Source of the DNA: Roseiarcus sp963835955
GTDB lineage: Bacteria; Pseudomonadota; Alphaproteobacteria; Rhizobiales; Beijerinckiaceae
NCBI GenBank assembly: GCA_963835955.1
Contig: CAWIHZ010000014.1
Location: forward strand, 62,001 to 126,000
Length of the DNA stretch: 64,000 nt
Direction: 5' to 3'
Below are positions 7,956 through 16,687 of the stretch, piece by piece. How positions within the stretch are numbered: the stretch's first letter is position 1; every line of letters starts with the position of its first letter. The notes beneath the pieces are model-generated. The model saw nothing but the letters and a program-made list of their open reading frames with translations, did not search any database and was not told where the DNA came from. The position numbers and the translations under genes were made by a program.

Positions 7956-8684
7956 ATGAGGAGCTTCGAGGCGATCTTCGCCATTGCCACGAAACGGAAG
8001 GGCGGAGCGGCGGCGCTCGAAAAGATCCTGGCCGAGACGCCCTCGCTCAAGCCGGCGGCGATCGCCGCCATGCCGGATGATCGGGTGCTGGCGGCGATGA
8101 CCCGGCGCATCTTCAACGCCGGCTTCTCGAGCAAGGTGATCGACGCCAAATGGGAGGCGTTCGAAGCGGCGTTCGACCGGTTCGACCCGCGCGCCTGCGC
8201 GTTCATGACCGACGACCGCTTCGACGCGTTGATGAGCAACCGCGGCATCGTCCGCAACGGCGCGAAAATCCGGGCGGTCCAGGTCAACGCCCGTTTTCTC
8301 ATCGACCTCGCGGCCAAGCATGGAAGCGCCGCCCGGTTCTTCGCCGAATGGCCGGACGCCGACTACGTCGGCCTGCTGGAGGTGTTGAAGAAGCGCGCCA
8401 GCCACCTCGGAGGCGATGCGGCGATGCGATTCCTCAGATCGATCGGCAAGCCCGCGTTCGTCGTCTCGCCCGACATGGCCGCGGCCCTGATCCGGGAGGG
8501 GGTCCTCGCCAAACCGCCGGGCGGCAAGCGCGATCTGGCCGCGATTCAGGCCGCCTTCAACCAATGGTCGAGCGAAACGGGGCTCGACCTGACGGCAATC
8601 AGCCGCGTGCTCGCCATGAGCGTCGAGGGCCGCGGGCCTGCCGGCCGGCCGCCCCCGATCGGCTCATCGGGAGCGCGCTTTTGA
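7956..8684 (+). CDS. DNA-3-methyladenine glycosylase I (Tag) family protein
   Basis: This 242-residue protein matches the alphaproteobacterial branch annotated as 3-methyladenine DNA glycosylase: N-terminal MRSFEAIFAIATKRKGGAAA, then MTRRIFNAGFSSKVIDAKW, SNRGIVRNGAKIRAVQVNAR and SDLGG-like KKRASHLGGDAAMRFLRSIG. These correspond to the helix-hairpin-helix glycosylase fold that excises 3-methyladenine in base excision repair. It is more divergent than classical E. coli Tag, and I do not see the zinc-binding Cys/His set, so substrate range is uncertain. ATG 7956 fits the family N terminus. Its stop overlaps the start of the next gene, suggesting coupling. Confidence 0.8.
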   Translation: MRSFEAIFAIATKRKGGAAALEKILAETPSLKPAAIAAMPDDRVLAAMTRRIFNAGFSSKVIDAKWEAFEAAFDRFDPRACAFMTDDRFDALMSNRGIVRNGAKIRAVQVNARFLIDLAAKHGSAARFFAEWPDADYVGLLEVLKKRASHLGGDAAMRFLRSIGKPAFVVSPDMAAALIREGVLAKPPGGKRDLAAIQAAFNQWSSETGLDLTAISRVLAMSVEGRGPAGRPPPIGSSGARF

Positions 8685-9682
8685 CGCCCCTTTCCATCCT
8701 CGAACTTGTCCGCGTCACCGAGGCGACCGACGCCAGCGGCGCGCTTCGGAACGCCCGCGATCTGGCGGCGCATGCCGAGGCGTGGGGCTATAGGCGCATC
8801 TGGGTCGCCGAGCACCACAACATGCCGGGGATCGGCAGCGCCGCGACCTCGATCGTGCTCGCGCATCTGGCCGCGGGGACCAAGACCATCCGGGTCGGCG
8901 CCGGCGGGATCATGCTGCCGAACCACGCGCCCTATGTGATCGCCGAACAGTTCGGCACCCTGGCGCGGCTCTATCCGGGCCGCATCGATCTCGGGCTCGG
9001 CCGCGCCCCCGGCACCGACCAGCTGACTTTGCGCGCCCTGCGCCGGACGCCGGAGGCGGCCGAGGCGTTCCCGCAGGACGTTCTGGAGCTGCAGGCGTTC
9101 CTTGCCCCGGCCGTTCCCGGGCAGCGCATCCAGGCGGTGCCGGCGGCGGGGACGCAAGTGCCGCTCTGGATCCTCGGATCGAGCCATTTCGGCGCGATGC
9201 TGGCCGCCGAGCTGGGGCTGCCTTACGCCTTCGCCTCGCATTTCGCGCCCGACCTGCTGATTCCCGCGCTTGAGATCTATCGCAGCCGCTTCAAGCCGTC
9301 GGCGCAGCTCGACCGTCCCTATGCGATGGTCGGGGTCAACATCATCGCCGCCGGGAGCGACGCGGAAGCGCGCCGTCTGGCGACGACCCAGCAGATGTCG
9401 TTCGTCAATATCTTCCGCGGCGCGCGAGGCTTGAGCCAGCCGCCGATCGAGGATATCGAAAGTTACTGGTCGCCGATGGAGAAAGCGCAGGCGATGCGAA
9501 TGCTCGCCCGCTCGATCGTCGGCTCTCCTGAGCGGGTCAGCGCCGGCATCGAAGCGCTGGTCGCGGAAACCGGCGCCGATGAACTGATCGTCGTCTCCGA
9601 CGTCTACGAGCACGCCAAACGCCTGCGCTCGTTCGAGCTCATCGCCCGCGCCGCCGGAGCCCTCGCCGATCCGGTCAGGTGA
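8681..9682 (+). CDS. LLM-class flavin-dependent oxidoreductase
   Basis: A 333-residue luciferase-like monooxygenase using FMNH2, substrate unknown. Family blocks are SILELVRVTEATDASGALR (residues 4-22), the segment HAEAWGYRRIWVAEHHNMPG, VGAGGIMLPNHAPYVIAEQF and LYPGRIDLGLGRAPGTD, the arrangement of the 'luciferase family oxidoreductase, group 1' proteins. TTG at 8681 is the most likely start: it overlaps the previous TGA (8682-8684) and has CGGGAG 8 bp upstream, and translation from it begins directly in the family block. Its 3' end overlaps the convergent hydratase gene by 8 bp. Confidence 0.88.
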   Translation: MTPLSILELVRVTEATDASGALRNARDLAAHAEAWGYRRIWVAEHHNMPGIGSAATSIVLAHLAAGTKTIRVGAGGIMLPNHAPYVIAEQFGTLARLYPGRIDLGLGRAPGTDQLTLRALRRTPEAAEAFPQDVLELQAFLAPAVPGQRIQAVPAAGTQVPLWILGSSHFGAMLAAELGLPYAFASHFAPDLLIPALEIYRSRFKPSAQLDRPYAMVGVNIIAAGSDAEARRLATTQQMSFVNIFRGARGLSQPPIEDIESYWSPMEKAQAMRMLARSIVGSPERVSAGIEALVAETGADELIVVSDVYEHAKRLRSFELIARAAGALADPVR

Positions 9683-10481
9683 AGCGAATGCGCGCGCCCT
9701 CGAGCGCAACGCCGGTGAGTTCGGTGGACCAGACCTCGCCGGCCGCGACCGGAAAGGCGCGGGTCAGCGTTCCGGTCGTAATGATCTCCCCGGCGGCGAG
9801 CGGCGAATGGACGGCATCGCCGGCGATGAGCTCGATCAGATGGCGCAACGCCTGCACCGGGCCGTCCAGGACATTGGCCGCCCGGCCGTGGTCGGCCAGG
9901 ACCCCATCGCGAAAGAGGTCGATCTCGAAGCTCGAGAGCTCGCGCGCCCAGTCGTCGGCGCGCGCGCCGACCGGATGACGCGGCCCGATCCACAGGCCGC
10001 CATGAAGGCCGAAGGCCGCGACGGTGTCGGCGGCGAGAAATTTCCACTTCGGGAAGATCGACTGCACGATCTCGAACCCATGGGCGACCCAACCGACGCA
10101 GCCGATGAGCGCCTGTTCGTCCATGCCGGGCGCGGGCGCGCTCGCCAGTCCGAACACGATTTCCGGCTCTATCCGCGGCTCGACGAGGCCGCTGAGGGAA
10201 GCGTCCACGCCCCCTTTCGGCAGGTCATGGACGGTGCGGTCGTAGACATAGCCCCAGATCGGCGCGTGGACGTTGTATTCGGCCCAGATGGTGCGGTTGG
10301 TGAAACCGATCTTGCGTCCGATCGCCCGCTCGCCGCGCGCCTCGCGCCGCGCCCGGACCGCGGCGGCGACGCGGTAGGCGTCCTCCAGTCCGAAATCGGG
10401 GCGACGAGCGGTGAACGGCGCGACCTGGCGGCCCGTCCCGAGGACCTGGAAGGCTTCCGCCGCGATGTCTTGAATATCCAT
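9675..10481 (-). CDS. 2-keto-4-pentenoate hydratase-like protein (FAH superfamily)
   Basis: A 268-residue member of the MhpD/HpcG hydratase group, enzymes that add water to 2-hydroxy-penta-2,4-dienoates in meta-cleavage pathways of aromatic catabolism. Visible blocks are RKIGFTNRTIWAEYNVHAPI, LVEPRIEPEIVFGLA (acidic metal ligands E-x-E) and VGWVAHGFEIVQSIFPKWKF, with LAAGEIITTGTLTRAFPV near the C terminus. ATG 10481 has GGAGG 9 bp upstream; ATG 10514 would add 11 residues without support. No companion dioxygenase or aldolase is next to it, so the substrate is open; the paa operon at the left edge is the only other aromatic gene set here. Confidence 0.85.
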   Translation of the reverse strand: MDIQDIAAEAFQVLGTGRQVAPFTARRPDFGLEDAYRVAAAVRARREARGERAIGRKIGFTNRTIWAEYNVHAPIWGYVYDRTVHDLPKGGVDASLSGLVEPRIEPEIVFGLASAPAPGMDEQALIGCVGWVAHGFEIVQSIFPKWKFLAADTVAAFGLHGGLWIGPRHPVGARADDWARELSSFEIDLFRDGVLADHGRAANVLDGPVQALRHLIELIAGDAVHSPLAAGEIITTGTLTRAFPVAAGEVWSTELTGVALEGARIRFT

Positions 10482-10543
10482 TCGCCCCGGCCTCCAGACC
10501 GTCGCCTCCGCCATAGCGGCAAGCGACGGCCGAAGGCAATCGC

Positions 10544-11242
10544 CTATGCGACCAGTTTTTCGACTTTCGCGAACGGACTGAGCCTCAACCAGCTTCCGAT
10601 CGCCGCCTCGAGCTGCCGGCTCCCTGTCATGACCAGTCTCTCTTGGTCTTTGGCGCGCGCGACGGTGATGTAGCCCATCCAGATCTCGGTCATGGTCCGC
10701 AGATCGGTCGACAGGTAGAGATCGACGTCGAACCCTGGATCGACCGAGCACAGATCGGCCCCCTTGCCGGGCTCGACCACCAGCCACCAGTTCCGGCGCG
10801 CTTCCTGAAGATCCTTGAAAATCACCTGAATCGTGCTTCGGCGGCGAGGCATGGGCGTGGGGTCGATGTTGCGCCGCATGTCCCACATCAGGAGATTGGG
10901 ATCGAGATTCCCGAGCGAGGCTTCGGTTTCGATCCACCGTTGCCCCCATATGCCGACGGTCTCGATGATCGGCTCCAGATCCCGTCCCGCCTTGGTCAAC
11001 CGGTACTCGAACAGGTCCGGCTCGCCGGTCACGTGAGAGCGGGCGACGATGCCCGCTTTTTCCAGTTCCTTCAGGCGCTTCGACAGCAGCGCGGGCGACA
11101 TTCTCGGCACGCCGCGTCTCAGTTCATTGAAGCGGGTGGATCCGGCGACGAGCTCGCGCAGCAGAACCAGGGTCCACCGCGCGCCGAGGATCTCCGCCGC
11201 CATCGCCACCGGGCAGAACTGTTTGTAACCGCTGTCCGTCAT
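10544..11242 (-). CDS. HxlR-family winged-helix transcriptional regulator with SCP2-like C-terminal domain
   Basis: This 232-residue protein has the HxlR domain at residues 10-105: CPVAMAAEILGARWTLVLLR, FNELRRGVPRMSPALLSKRL and a wing before RLTKAGRDLEPI. Residues 140-225 look like a sterol-carrier-type (SCP2) fold found fused to some HxlR regulators and may bind a small hydrophobic ligand (inference). ATG 11242 is chosen over 11260 because GGGAGG lies 5-6 bp upstream. It is divergent from the FAD oxidoreductase gene at 11459, the classic layout for a local regulator of that gene and for autoregulation. Confidence 0.88.
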   Translation of the reverse strand: MTDSGYKQFCPVAMAAEILGARWTLVLLRELVAGSTRFNELRRGVPRMSPALLSKRLKELEKAGIVARSHVTGEPDLFEYRLTKAGRDLEPIIETVGIWGQRWIETEASLGNLDPNLLMWDMRRNIDPTPMPRRRSTIQVIFKDLQEARRNWWLVVEPGKGADLCSVDPGFDVDLYLSTDLRTMTEIWMGYITVARAKDQERLVMTGSRQLEAAIGSWLRLSPFAKVEKLVA

Positions 11243-11458
11243 GAGGGCCTCCCTGATCACGCCTTCGTGATCGAATACGATCGGGCAGATAGGCGCCGAG
11301 GACGACGAACGCCAGTTCAGAAATTGTACCGGGCGCGATTCAGTTCGTGAACTAGCCGCAACGGCGAAGGGATGTGGGAAATCTCGCCCAGACTACGGAT
11401 GCCCCAAGGCAACTCAAAAACTCATTGATCGAAAAAAAGCCGATAACGGAGAGAAACC
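11243..11458. promoter_or_regulatory. divergent promoter region between HxlR regulator and FAD oxidoreductase
   Basis: A 216-bp non-coding interval between two divergent starts. It contains an AT-richer patch around 11313-11350 and ends in a GGAGAGAAACC ribosome site for the gene at 11459. HxlR proteins usually bind in such intervals; I cannot single out an operator by eye. Confidence 0.4.
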
Positions 11459-12898
11459 ATGACCGAATTATCCATCCGCACCCTCAACTCGTCAACCAGG
11501 ACGATTTCTCCCGACGCTTTGGCGGCCTTCCGCGGCCGGATGCGCGGCCCGGTGGCGTTGCCCGGGGAGGACGGCTACGACGCCGCCCGCACGATCTGGA
11601 ACGCCATGATCGACCGGTCGCCCGCACTGGTCGCGCGCTGCCTCGGCGCCGCCGACGTGATCAACGCGGTCAAGCTCGCGCGCGACGAAAATCTGCTGGC
11701 CGCGGTGCGCGGCGGCGGCCACAACATCGCCGGCAACGCAGTCTGCGACGGCGGCCTGCTGATCGATCTGTCGTTGATGAAATCGGTCCGCGTCGACCCG
11801 GCGTCTCGCACCGCCCGGGTCGAGCCCGGCGCGACGCTGGCGGATTTCGACCGGGAGGCGCAGGCGTTCGCGCTGGCGACCCCGCTCGGCATCAATTCGA
11901 CCACAGGCGTCGCCGGCCTCACGCTCGGCGGCGGCTTCGGCTGGACCACCCACAAGTTCGGGCTGACGATCGACAATCTGATCTCGGCCGACGTCGTCAC
12001 CGCTGACGGCAAGCTGGTTCGCGCCAGCGAGACCGAGAACCCCGACCTTTTCTGGGCGCTTCGCGGCGGCGGCGGCAATTTCGGAATCGTGACCTCGTTC
12101 GAGTTCAAGCTCCATCCGCTTGGCCCGCAGGTTTTGTCCGGTCTTGTGGTGCATCCGTTCGAAAAAGCGGGGGCGCTGCTGCCGGAGTTCGGCCGCATCG
12201 TCAAGGAGGCGCCCGACGAGCTCGCGGTCTGGGCGGTGATGCGCAAGGCGCCGCCGCTGCCCTTCCTCCCGGTCGAATGGCACGGCAAGGAGGTCCTGAT
12301 CTTCGCCGCCTGCTACGCCGGCGACATGAAGGAAGGCGAGGAGGCCCTCAAACCCCTGCGGGCGCTCGGCGATCCGATCGCCGACGTGATCTCTCCCCAC
12401 CCGTTTGCGGGCTGGCAGACGGCGTTCGATCCGCTGCTGACGCCAGGCGCCCGCAATTACTGGAAGAGCCACGACTTCGCCGACCTGCCGGACGCGGCGA
12501 TCAAGGTGATCGTCGACGCGGCCGGCACCCTGCCGTCGCCCGAATGCGAGGTGTTCATCGGTCATGTCGGCGGCGCGATGACGCGCGTACCCCCCAATGC
12601 GACCGCCTGGCCGAACCGCGACGCCCACTTCATCATGAACGTCCATACCCGCTGGCGGGACAAGGCGGACGATTCGGCCTGCGTCGCCTGGGCCCGGCGA
12701 TTTTTCGATACCGCGGCGCCGTTCGCCATGGGCAGCGTCTACGTCAATTTCATGCCCGAAGATGAAAATGACCGGATCGAGAAGGCCTATGGCGCGAACT
12801 ATCGGCGCCTGGCCGAGATCAAGCGCCGCTACGATCCTGACAACCTGTTCCGCGTGAATCAGAATATCGGACCAAGTCACGGAATGGACGGGCCATGA
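11459..12898 (+). CDS. FAD-binding oxidoreductase, berberine-bridge (BBE) type
   Basis: A 479-residue oxidase of the PCMH/BBE superfamily. The FAD-binding block VRGGGHNIAG has His88, the residue that carries covalent FAD in this family. The second site, in LTLGGGFGWTTHKFGLTIDN, has Thr where bicovalent enzymes have Cys, so only single covalent attachment is expected. The C-terminal BBE motif is present (YGANYRRLAEIKRRYDPDNL), ending FRVNQNIGP. Substrates of bacterial members are usually sugars or alcohols and cannot be predicted here. No signal peptide. It overlaps the following TPR gene by 4 bp (ATGA), so the two are co-translated, and it is divergent from an HxlR regulator that probably controls it. 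Confidence 0.9.
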   Translation: MTELSIRTLNSSTRTISPDALAAFRGRMRGPVALPGEDGYDAARTIWNAMIDRSPALVARCLGAADVINAVKLARDENLLAAVRGGGHNIAGNAVCDGGLLIDLSLMKSVRVDPASRTARVEPGATLADFDREAQAFALATPLGINSTTGVAGLTLGGGFGWTTHKFGLTIDNLISADVVTADGKLVRASETENPDLFWALRGGGGNFGIVTSFEFKLHPLGPQVLSGLVVHPFEKAGALLPEFGRIVKEAPDELAVWAVMRKAPPLPFLPVEWHGKEVLIFAACYAGDMKEGEEALKPLRALGDPIADVISPHPFAGWQTAFDPLLTPGARNYWKSHDFADLPDAAIKVIVDAAGTLPSPECEVFIGHVGGAMTRVPPNATAWPNRDAHFIMNVHTRWRDKADDSACVAWARRFFDTAAPFAMGSVYVNFMPEDENDRIEKAYGANYRRLAEIKRRYDPDNLFRVNQNIGPSHGMDGP

Positions 12899-14307
12899 AC
12901 GCAATCGTCAGACTTCGCGCCATCGGGCCTGTCGCCGCTGGCGCGGCCATCGGCCCGCTGGCGCGCTGCGAACGCGCGCTCGAGCTGATGCTCACGCATC
13001 GGGGGAATCCTTCGCTCGAGGTCGAGCGCGCGCTTGCCGGTGACCCTCATTGCACATTCGGTCATTGCCTGCGCTTGGCGCTCATCGTGAGCGCGGACGA
13101 CAATTCCGACGCCAGGAGAATTGCGCTCGCCAAAAGCGTGGACGCAATCGAGGCCGCGCGCCCGGACAGAATCGATCCGGCGCGCCGCCACGCTGCGGCG
13201 GCTCGCGCCTGGCTGATGGGGGATGCGGCGCTGACGCTCCAGCTTTACGGCGCGATCGTCGTCGACCGGCCCCGCGACATTGTCGCGCTCGCGGTCGCCC
13301 ATGCGCTCGATTTCCGGCTGGGCCGGCGGCGAATGCTGCGGGATCGGATCGCCCAGGCGCTGCCCGAGTGGGGCGTCAGAGCGCCGGGCTACGCCAGCGT
13401 GCTCGCGATGTATGCTTTCGGACTCGAGGAGAACGAAGAGTATCGTCGCGCCGAAAAGACGGCGCGACGCGCCCTCGCGCTCGACCCCGGCCACGCCGGC
13501 GCCATCCATGTCCTCGCCCATGTGCTGGAGATGCAGGGACGCGCGCGCGAGGGCCTAGTCCTCCTCGCCGACACCGAGCCGGCCTGGGTCGAAGGAACCG
13601 GGTATTCCGTGCATCTCGCCTGGCATCGGGCGCTGTTTCATCTCGACGCGGACGATCCCGTCTCCGCGCTCGCGGCCTACGACGAACAGATCGCGAGCGG
13701 CTGCGCTTCGGACGTCAACGCGCTCGCCGACGCTTCGGCGTTGCTGTGGCGGATGCGGTTGCGAGACATCGATGTCGGGGAACGCTGGCGGCTGTTGGCC
13801 GATCGCTGGGAAAAGCAGCCGCTGGCCGGCGCGCGGTCCTTCACCGTCATACACGCGATCATCGCTTTCGTGGCCGTCGGGCGCGCGGCCGCCGCCTCGC
13901 GGGCTTTCGAGTCGCTTCCGCGCGCCGATGGCCGCGCCCACGCCTCGCCGTCGTTGCCGGAGGACGAACTCGCGCCGCCGCTCTGTGAAGCGCTGCGCGC
14001 CTTCGCCGATGGCGATTACGAAGCCTGCGTCGAGTGGCTCGAGCGGGTGCGCCACATCTCGCATCGCTGCGGCGGCAGCCTCGCCCAGTGCGATCTGGTC
14101 CATCTGACCTTCATCGAGGCGGCGATGCGCGCGAAAAGGGCGCGTCTGGCCTCGGCGCTGGTGGCGGAGCGCTCAGCGCAGCGGCCGGCGAGCCCGCTCA
14201 ATGGGCGGCTGCGACAGCGGTTGAGGACGTTGCCTGCGGCGACAGGTCGGCCGCCGGCGCGGTTGAGGTTCTCGAGCATCGCTCCATTCGAGGAAAACGC
14301 CTTGTGA
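12895..14307 (+). CDS. TTC38-like tetratricopeptide repeat protein
   Basis: A 470-residue all-helical protein resembling the TTC38 family of TPR proteins: HCTFGHCLRLALIVS, a run of helical pairs such as AWLMGDAALTLQLYGAIVVD, PGYASVLAMYAFGLEENEEY, RRALALDPGHAGAIHVLAHV and GYSVHLAWHRALFHLDADD. Function is unknown in bacteria; TPRs mediate protein contacts. The start ATG overlaps the stop of the FAD oxidoreductase (ATGA), and pairing of TTC38-like proteins with an oxidoreductase suggests a partner role (inference). The gene ends about 93 bp before a hairpin at 14400-14427. Confidence 0.8.
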   Translation: MNAIVRLRAIGPVAAGAAIGPLARCERALELMLTHRGNPSLEVERALAGDPHCTFGHCLRLALIVSADDNSDARRIALAKSVDAIEAARPDRIDPARRHAAAARAWLMGDAALTLQLYGAIVVDRPRDIVALAVAHALDFRLGRRRMLRDRIAQALPEWGVRAPGYASVLAMYAFGLEENEEYRRAEKTARRALALDPGHAGAIHVLAHVLEMQGRAREGLVLLADTEPAWVEGTGYSVHLAWHRALFHLDADDPVSALAAYDEQIASGCASDVNALADASALLWRMRLRDIDVGERWRLLADRWEKQPLAGARSFTVIHAIIAFVAVGRAAAASRAFESLPRADGRAHASPSLPEDELAPPLCEALRAFADGDYEACVEWLERVRHISHRCGGSLAQCDLVHLTFIEAAMRAKRARLASALVAERSAQRPASPLNGRLRQRLRTLPAATGRPPARLRFSSIAPFEENAL

Positions 14308-14399
14308 TGGAGGCGACGGTCCTGACACGGCCGCGGCCTTCTGAAAAGAGCGACATTTTCTTGCCAGGCGGGCGAAATCATGTTTTTCTGTTCGAGAGC

Positions 14400-14427
14400 C
14401 GCCAGACGGCGCGATTGCCGTCTGGCG
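14400..14427 (+). terminator. hairpin downstream of the TPR gene
   Basis: Perfect inverted repeat of 11 bp, CGCCAGACGGC (14400-14410) and GCCGTCTGGCG (14417-14427), with a 6-nt loop. It lies 92 bp after the TPR stop. No T-run follows, so termination strength is uncertain. It lies between two converging transcription units and could serve either. Confidence 0.5.
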
Positions 14428-14702
14428 CGGCGTGGCGCGGGCTCCTTTGCAAGAGGCCGCGGCAGCGTTGGCGGGCGCGACGCCGAAAGGAGAGCGTTTT
14501 AATTTGGAATCGGCTTTAACCCCTTGAAAAACCCGAATTCGCGGAAGAAAAAAGTTTTCGTTTCCTTCCCCTTTATTTTCTTTTGTTTCCGCTTTGATTT
14601 TCTTTTCCTTCCTTTTTGACTTTCCTTTTCTTCCTCTGGCCTGGAATGATTTTCTCCAGCGGCGGCCGCTGGCGGGTTCGCAGCCGCGGCGGCCGGTCGT
14701 CG
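14428..14702. other. intergenic region with a long polypyrimidine tract
   Basis: No gene. From about 14556 to 14640 the plus strand is almost entirely C and T, with only scattered purines, and the base composition falls well below that of the flanking genes. On the minus strand this is a purine-rich sequence directly after the stop of the RegA homologue. It could act as a transcript end or an unusual DNA structure; see findings. Confidence 0.6.
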
Positions 14703-15287
14703 CTATTTCGGCGCGCGCTTGGCCAGGATGCGCTGGAGGGTGCGCCGGTGCATGTGCAGCTGGCGGGCGGTCTCCGAGACGTTGCGCTCGCAGGATTCGT
14801 AAACGCGCTGAATGTGCTCCCAGCGCACCCGGTCGGCGGACATCGGCGGGTCGTGTTCGGCGGGACGATCGAGACGTTCCGCCATCAGTGCGGAGACGAC
14901 GTCGTCCGCGTTGGCGGGCTTGGCGAGATAGTCGAAGGCGCCGAGCTTGACGGCGGTGACGGCGGTGGCGATCGCGCCATAGCCGGTCAGGATGACGCCG
15001 CGCGCGTCGGCGCGCCGCGCCTTCAACGCCCGCATGACTTCCAGACCGCTGCCGTCGCCGAGCCTCAGATCGATGACCGCGAATTCGGGCGGCGCCGTCG
15101 CGATCGAGGCCAGCGCCTCGGCGACGCTGACCGCCGTGCGCACGATAAAGCCGCGCGAAGCCATCGCCCGCGCCAGGCGCTCGCAAAAGGTCCGGTCGTC
15201 GTCGACGACGAGCAGCGTCCTTTCCGGCGCGTCCGCTCGGCGAAGTTCCCGGTTCGACGATTGGCCTGCTGGGTCTTGGTCCGTCAT
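14703..15287 (-). CDS. regA: RegA/ActR/PrrA-family redox response regulator
   Basis: A 194-residue DNA-binding response regulator. The receiver domain has the acidic pocket VVDDD (residues 27-31), phosphoacceptor Asp73 in VIDLRLGDGSG, the Thr of LTGYGA, and the Lys of YLAKPA. The C-terminal Fis-type helix-turn-helix (NVSETARQLHMHRRTLQRIL) is nearly invariant in this family. Known relatives control photosynthesis, carbon and nitrogen fixation, respiration and hydrogen oxidation in response to redox state. It follows the sensor gene by 43 bp on the same strand and is surely its partner. Usual length is about 180-190, and the extra N-terminal residues are unremarkable. Confidence 0.95.
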   Translation of the reverse strand: MTDQDPAGQSSNRELRRADAPERTLLVVDDDRTFCERLARAMASRGFIVRTAVSVAEALASIATAPPEFAVIDLRLGDGSGLEVMRALKARRADARGVILTGYGAIATAVTAVKLGAFDYLAKPANADDVVSALMAERLDRPAEHDPPMSADRVRWEHIQRVYESCERNVSETARQLHMHRRTLQRILAKRAPK

Positions 15288-15330
15288 TGCGCCCCTTATA
15301 AGGGTTTCCGCCGCACGGCGGGCGTTTGCG

Positions 15331-16668
15331 TCAGTCGTCGGCCCGCCGGCCCTGCTCGTAGGCGGCGCGCGACCATTGAACCGTGGCGATCGCGCCGCCC
15401 GCGGGCGGCGCGGCGTTGGCGAGTCGAAGCGTGGCGCGGGACCGTTCGATGAAGGAGCTGGCGATGAACAGGCCGAGGCCCAGTCCGCCGCCCGCCATTT
15501 CGTTTCGAACCGCGCCCTCGCGCTGAGACAGGTAGGGCTCGCCGATTCGGGCCAGAATGTTGGGCGGAAATCCCCTCCCGTCGTCGGCGATGACGATCCT
15601 GACCGTCGATTTGGTCCAGCTCGCGCGAATGACCACCGCCTTTTCGGCGAAACTCACCGCGTTCTCGATCAAATTGCCGAGGCCGTACAGCAGGCCGGGA
15701 TTGCGGCGGCACGTAGGGGCAGGTTCGGGCCCCTCGCCCTCGACCGTGATCGAGACGCCGAGGAGGCGGTGCGGCGCGGCGGCGATTTCGACCAGTTCGA
15801 CCGGGCTCGATATTTCCATTTCCTCGTCGGTCAGCTCAGACGGGGCGGAAAGCTTGCCCAGGATCGACCGGCACCGATCGACGGACTGTTCGAGCAGCCG
15901 CAGATCGTCGCCGAAGCTCTCGCTCGGCGGCGGGTGGGCCGCCATTTCACGCACGATCAGGGCGACGGTCGCCAGCGGCGTTCCCAATGCGTGCGCGGCC
16001 GCGGCGGCGAGACCGTCGATTTGCGAGAGATGCTGCGCGCGCGCGAGCACCAGTTCGGTCGCGATCAGGGCGCTGGCGGTCTGACGCGCCTCCGCCGCGA
16101 CCCGGTAGGCGTAGAGGGTTACGAACGCGGCGCTGACCCCGAGCGCGCTCCAGAGTCCCAGGACATAGATTGACGGCAGCGGCAGGCTGTGGCCGTCGAT
16201 CCAGGGCAAGGGCAGGCTCCACCGCGCCAGCAGGGTCGCGCAGACGAGCGCCAAGGCCAAAAGGCCCAGCGCACGGCGCAGCGACAGCGAGGTGGCGGCG
16301 ATGGTGACCGGCGCGAGGAACAGGATAGCGAACGGGTTGGCGTCGCCGCCGGTCAGATAGAGGAGCCCCGCGAGCTGGACGACATCGTAGGCCAGCAATA
16401 TCGTCGCCCCGCGTTCAGTGAGCTGCGTGCTCACAGGAAAGCGCCAGCGCAGGGCGAGATTAAGAATCGCCGAACCGGCGACGAGACCGAAGCAGGCCAA
16501 AATCGGGAATTGGAGGCCGAACCCGTAAGCGCCGATCAGGATCGCAACCGCTTGTCCGGCGACAGCCAGCCAGCGCAGCCCAATGAGCGTGTTGAGCCGC
16601 AGACGGCGCGCCTGCCCACTAAGACCTTCTTCACCCCGCACGCGCACGCCGACCAGTTGAGCCCTCAT
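15331..16668 (-). CDS. regB: RegB/ActS/PrrB-family redox sensor histidine kinase
   Basis: A 445-residue membrane sensor kinase with about six N-terminal transmembrane helices. The ubiquinone-linked family signature GGDANPF is in the membrane part. The H-box is AAAAHALGTPLATVAL, the ATP-binding region has NLIENAV, DDGRGFPP and GGGLGLGLFIASSF. A cysteine in DRCRSILGKL lies where the redox-active Cys of RegB sits, so disulfide-type redox control is likely. ATG 16668 is chosen because upstream in-frame sequence would overlap the preceding gene and is not family-like. It forms an operon with the response regulator. Unlike in Rhodobacter, no senC/prrC gene lies between them. Confidence 0.94.
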   Translation of the reverse strand: MRAQLVGVRVRGEEGLSGQARRLRLNTLIGLRWLAVAGQAVAILIGAYGFGLQFPILACFGLVAGSAILNLALRWRFPVSTQLTERGATILLAYDVVQLAGLLYLTGGDANPFAILFLAPVTIAATSLSLRRALGLLALALVCATLLARWSLPLPWIDGHSLPLPSIYVLGLWSALGVSAAFVTLYAYRVAAEARQTASALIATELVLARAQHLSQIDGLAAAAAHALGTPLATVALIVREMAAHPPPSESFGDDLRLLEQSVDRCRSILGKLSAPSELTDEEMEISSPVELVEIAAAPHRLLGVSITVEGEGPEPAPTCRRNPGLLYGLGNLIENAVSFAEKAVVIRASWTKSTVRIVIADDGRGFPPNILARIGEPYLSQREGAVRNEMAGGGLGLGLFIASSFIERSRATLRLANAAPPAGGAIATVQWSRAAYEQGRRADD

Positions 16669-16687
16669 TTCGGCGGCCGGTCCCGCC

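Noticed and set aside
11492..12904. 470-codon minus-strand frame
   Set aside because: Antisense of the FAD oxidoreductase, which has convincing family motifs.
14173..15186. 337-codon minus-strand frame with a Lys/Glu-rich middle
   Set aside because: The Lys/Glu part is just the polypurine tract read through; flanks are antisense or shifted frames of the TPR and regA genes.
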